DNA of 15,667 bases from an uncultured Lentisphaeraceae bacterium (GTDB taxonomy: Bacteria; Verrucomicrobiota; Kiritimatiellia; RFP12; DVOR01), in the NCBI GenBank assembly GCA_937892925.1, contig CALBHX010000101.1, positions 1 through 15,667 of the forward strand, read 5' to 3'. This document shows, piece after piece, positions 14,344 through 15,667 of this stretch. Every line of letters starts with the position of its first letter. Within the stretch, counting starts at the first letter, position 1. A model generated the notes under the pieces. It had not been told where the DNA came from, ran no database searches, and saw only the letters and a program-made list of their open reading frames with translations. Both the position numbers and the translations under genes were made by a program.

Positions 14344-15543
14344 TTATCCTTTTAAGAAATTCCACACCCGACTCCAATACGATGCCCGTGTCGAACTTTG
14401 TCTGTTATAACGAATACGCCACTTTAATAGACCCAACACGGTGGCATAACAAAAGGGTTCTTCCTGCATAATTGCGGGTTTCGGTAGCGAAACTAAGGGT
14501 GTTCCCAACGTACAGGGTAAACCAAGACGCTCCGATGCACACTTTGCAATATCCGGCAACGCCGCACTTCCCCCTGTCAATATTACCGAACCACGTAAAT
14601 AGGACAGCAGATCATTAGCCGAGAGCTGATCACGAATCAGGCGAAATGTTTCATCCATCCGCTCTGTTGTAACCGTCTGGATAGCATGAACCGACACCGA
14701 ACGTTCTGATGTCGAAAACGGCGTTCGCAATTGATAACGATTACTAGCCAAATCCGGCTGAATGATTGCCGCCCCACGCGCCAACTTCATCGCCTCCGCC
14801 TGTTCTTGAGAAATCTGAAATGCAAGCGCTAAATCATTAGTCAAATTATGTCCACCGATTCCAATCGTTCCAACAGCTGCAACAATTCCGTTACAAACCG
14901 CCATATAAGAGACTGTACCAGCTCCCACGTCAATCACCAATGTTCCATCATCCCGCGCTTTATTATCCAACACAGATTCAGCCGAGGCAAACCCAGAAAA
15001 GATCACATCCTCCGTTCGTAACTCCGCCATCCGCACTGCGGTGTGCAGACTCTCAACCTCTGATCGTGGTGCCGATACTTCCAACACCTTTGCCACCAAC
15101 TCCGTCCCTGTCATACCTAGTGGGTTGGTAACCGGCTGTCCATTGACCTCATAACGTTGCCGGAGACGCTGCAATACCACCTCCGCTGCATCCGGAGCTT
15201 CATCAGCAATCGCATTCTCCTCCGCGTCACGAATATCTTCTTCCGTGATCACATGTCCCTGCATCAAGGACAATCGACCTCTACGCGACACCGCCTTAAC
15301 CCCAGCCGAAGAGAAATTAACCATCACCTCACTAATATCAATATGATGTGCTTTCGACATCTCACGCAACACTGTTTTAATACCCTTCACCACATCATCC
15401 AGATTACGGATAATCCCCTTCTTCATACCAGAGGTCGGTGTTGTTGTACAAGCTAGTATGCGCAACTCATCCTTCACATATTCCCCAACCGCCAATCGCG
15501 TCGTCTGCGTACCAACATCCAGTGCACCCAAAACAGTTGCCAT
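14344..15543 (-). CDS. ftsA: Cell-division protein FtsA
   Basis: 399-aa actin-like protein that tethers FtsZ filaments to the inner membrane (typical 390-420 aa). The phosphate-1 loop LDVGTQTTRLAVGE is at 8-21, GMKKGIIRNL at 39-48 opens the 1C domain (about 80-165), phosphate-2 VIDVGAGTVSYMAV is at 203-216, GIGGHNLTNDLA at 228-239, and the adenosine motif ILTGGSAALPDI at 321-332. The last twelve residues (YWSRVWNFLKG region, 388-399) form the amphipathic membrane-targeting helix. AAGGAG lies five bases before the ATG. ftsQ ends nine bases upstream and ftsZ starts seven bases after the stop, the canonical ftsQ-ftsA-ftsZ order. Nothing suggests loss of function, in contrast to the neighbouring FtsZ. 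Confidence 0.96.
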   Translation of the reverse strand: MATVLGALDVGTQTTRLAVGEYVKDELRILACTTTPTSGMKKGIIRNLDDVVKGIKTVLREMSKAHHIDISEVMVNFSSAGVKAVSRRGRLSLMQGHVITEEDIRDAEENAIADEAPDAAEVVLQRLRQRYEVNGQPVTNPLGMTGTELVAKVLEVSAPRSEVESLHTAVRMAELRTEDVIFSGFASAESVLDNKARDDGTLVIDVGAGTVSYMAVCNGIVAAVGTIGIGGHNLTNDLALAFQISQEQAEAMKLARGAAIIQPDLASNRYQLRTPFSTSERSVSVHAIQTVTTERMDETFRLIRDQLSANDLLSYLRGSVILTGGSAALPDIAKCASERLGLPCTLGTPLVSLPKPAIMQEEPFCYATVLGLLKWRIRYNRQSSTRASYWSRVWNFLKG

Positions 15544-15552
15544 GCCAACTCC

Positions 15553-15667
15553 TTAATCCGCCACTGCTACCCGATTAATCGCCATTGCATTCAAGTGTTT
15601 CTTCCCACGCATCAGGGGATTCCGCAACACTGTAGCCACTTGTTGTAACCGCCGCACCATACCCTCT
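15553..15667 (-). CDS. ftsQ: FtsQ/DivIB C-terminal end, partial (5' end outside window)
   Basis: The last 37 codons and stop of a gene read in from the right edge. The visible end, VRRLQQVATVL followed by a basic loop and MAINRVAVAD, fits the last helix and strand of the FtsQ/DivIB periplasmic domain. In typical FtsQ this region reads roughly as a helix with KL..V..VL and then LDLR..N.VAVR. The match is short, so the call rests heavily on position directly before ftsA. FtsQ is the bitopic divisome scaffold protein linking FtsA/FtsN to FtsBL and FtsW/I. The stop lies nine bases before the ftsA start and overlaps the region of its ribosome site. Confidence 0.65.
   Translation of the reverse strand, partial: EGMVRRLQQVATVLRNPLMRGKKHLNAMAINRVAVAD

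Overview
The window looks like a chromosomal segment from a Gram-negative bacterium. The evidence is a LolD/LolC-E lipoprotein-export pair, a lipoprotein with a lipobox, and ftsQ-ftsA-ftsZ. An aberrant FtsZ, a clostridial-type citrate synthase and a TRAP/kdu uronate pathway together suggest an anaerobic polysaccharide degrader of the PVC superphylum (Kiritimatiellota/Lentisphaerota-like). That placement is inference; there is no rRNA here to confirm it. I see no mobile element, CRISPR array, tRNA or rRNA gene.

Layout. (1) Positions 1-6474, all minus strand, read from right to left: a YhcH/YiaL-family sugar protein, NAD kinase, a LolC/E-type permease, LolD, then a 122-129 bp gap with a plausible promoter, citrate synthase, an extended SDR epimerase/dehydratase, and TsaB, which runs off the left edge. 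Most junctions are overlaps (GTGA, TGATG) or short gaps, so these are probably one or two operons. (2) Positions 6475-6947: a 473 bp divergent control region with a GC-rich perfect inverted repeat, a directly repeated GC block and a good sigma-70-like promoter. (3) Positions 6948-12235, plus strand: TRAP transporter dctP-dctQ-dctM, then kduD, kduI and an exported thioredoxin-fold protein. The TRAP genes would import an acidic sugar. KduI and KduD convert 5-keto-4-deoxyuronate to 2-keto-3-deoxygluconate (KDG). The KDG kinase and aldolase must lie elsewhere. The divergent YhcH/YiaL-family gene probably belongs to this function, as YiaL does beside the YiaMNO TRAP transporter of E. coli. (4) Positions 12236-12471: convergent gap. 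(5) Positions 12472-15667, minus strand, read from right to left: the ftsQ C-terminus, ftsA, a divergent ftsZ, a small lipoprotein and dtd (D-aminoacyl-tRNA deacylase).

The part most worth following up is the division cluster. FtsZ keeps its C-terminal FtsA-binding tail but has a shortened tubulin-signature loop and has lost two of three T7-loop catalytic residues. It is followed, with an ATGA overlap, by a small lipoprotein that may have a ferredoxin-like (HMA-like) fold. FtsA itself looks ordinary.
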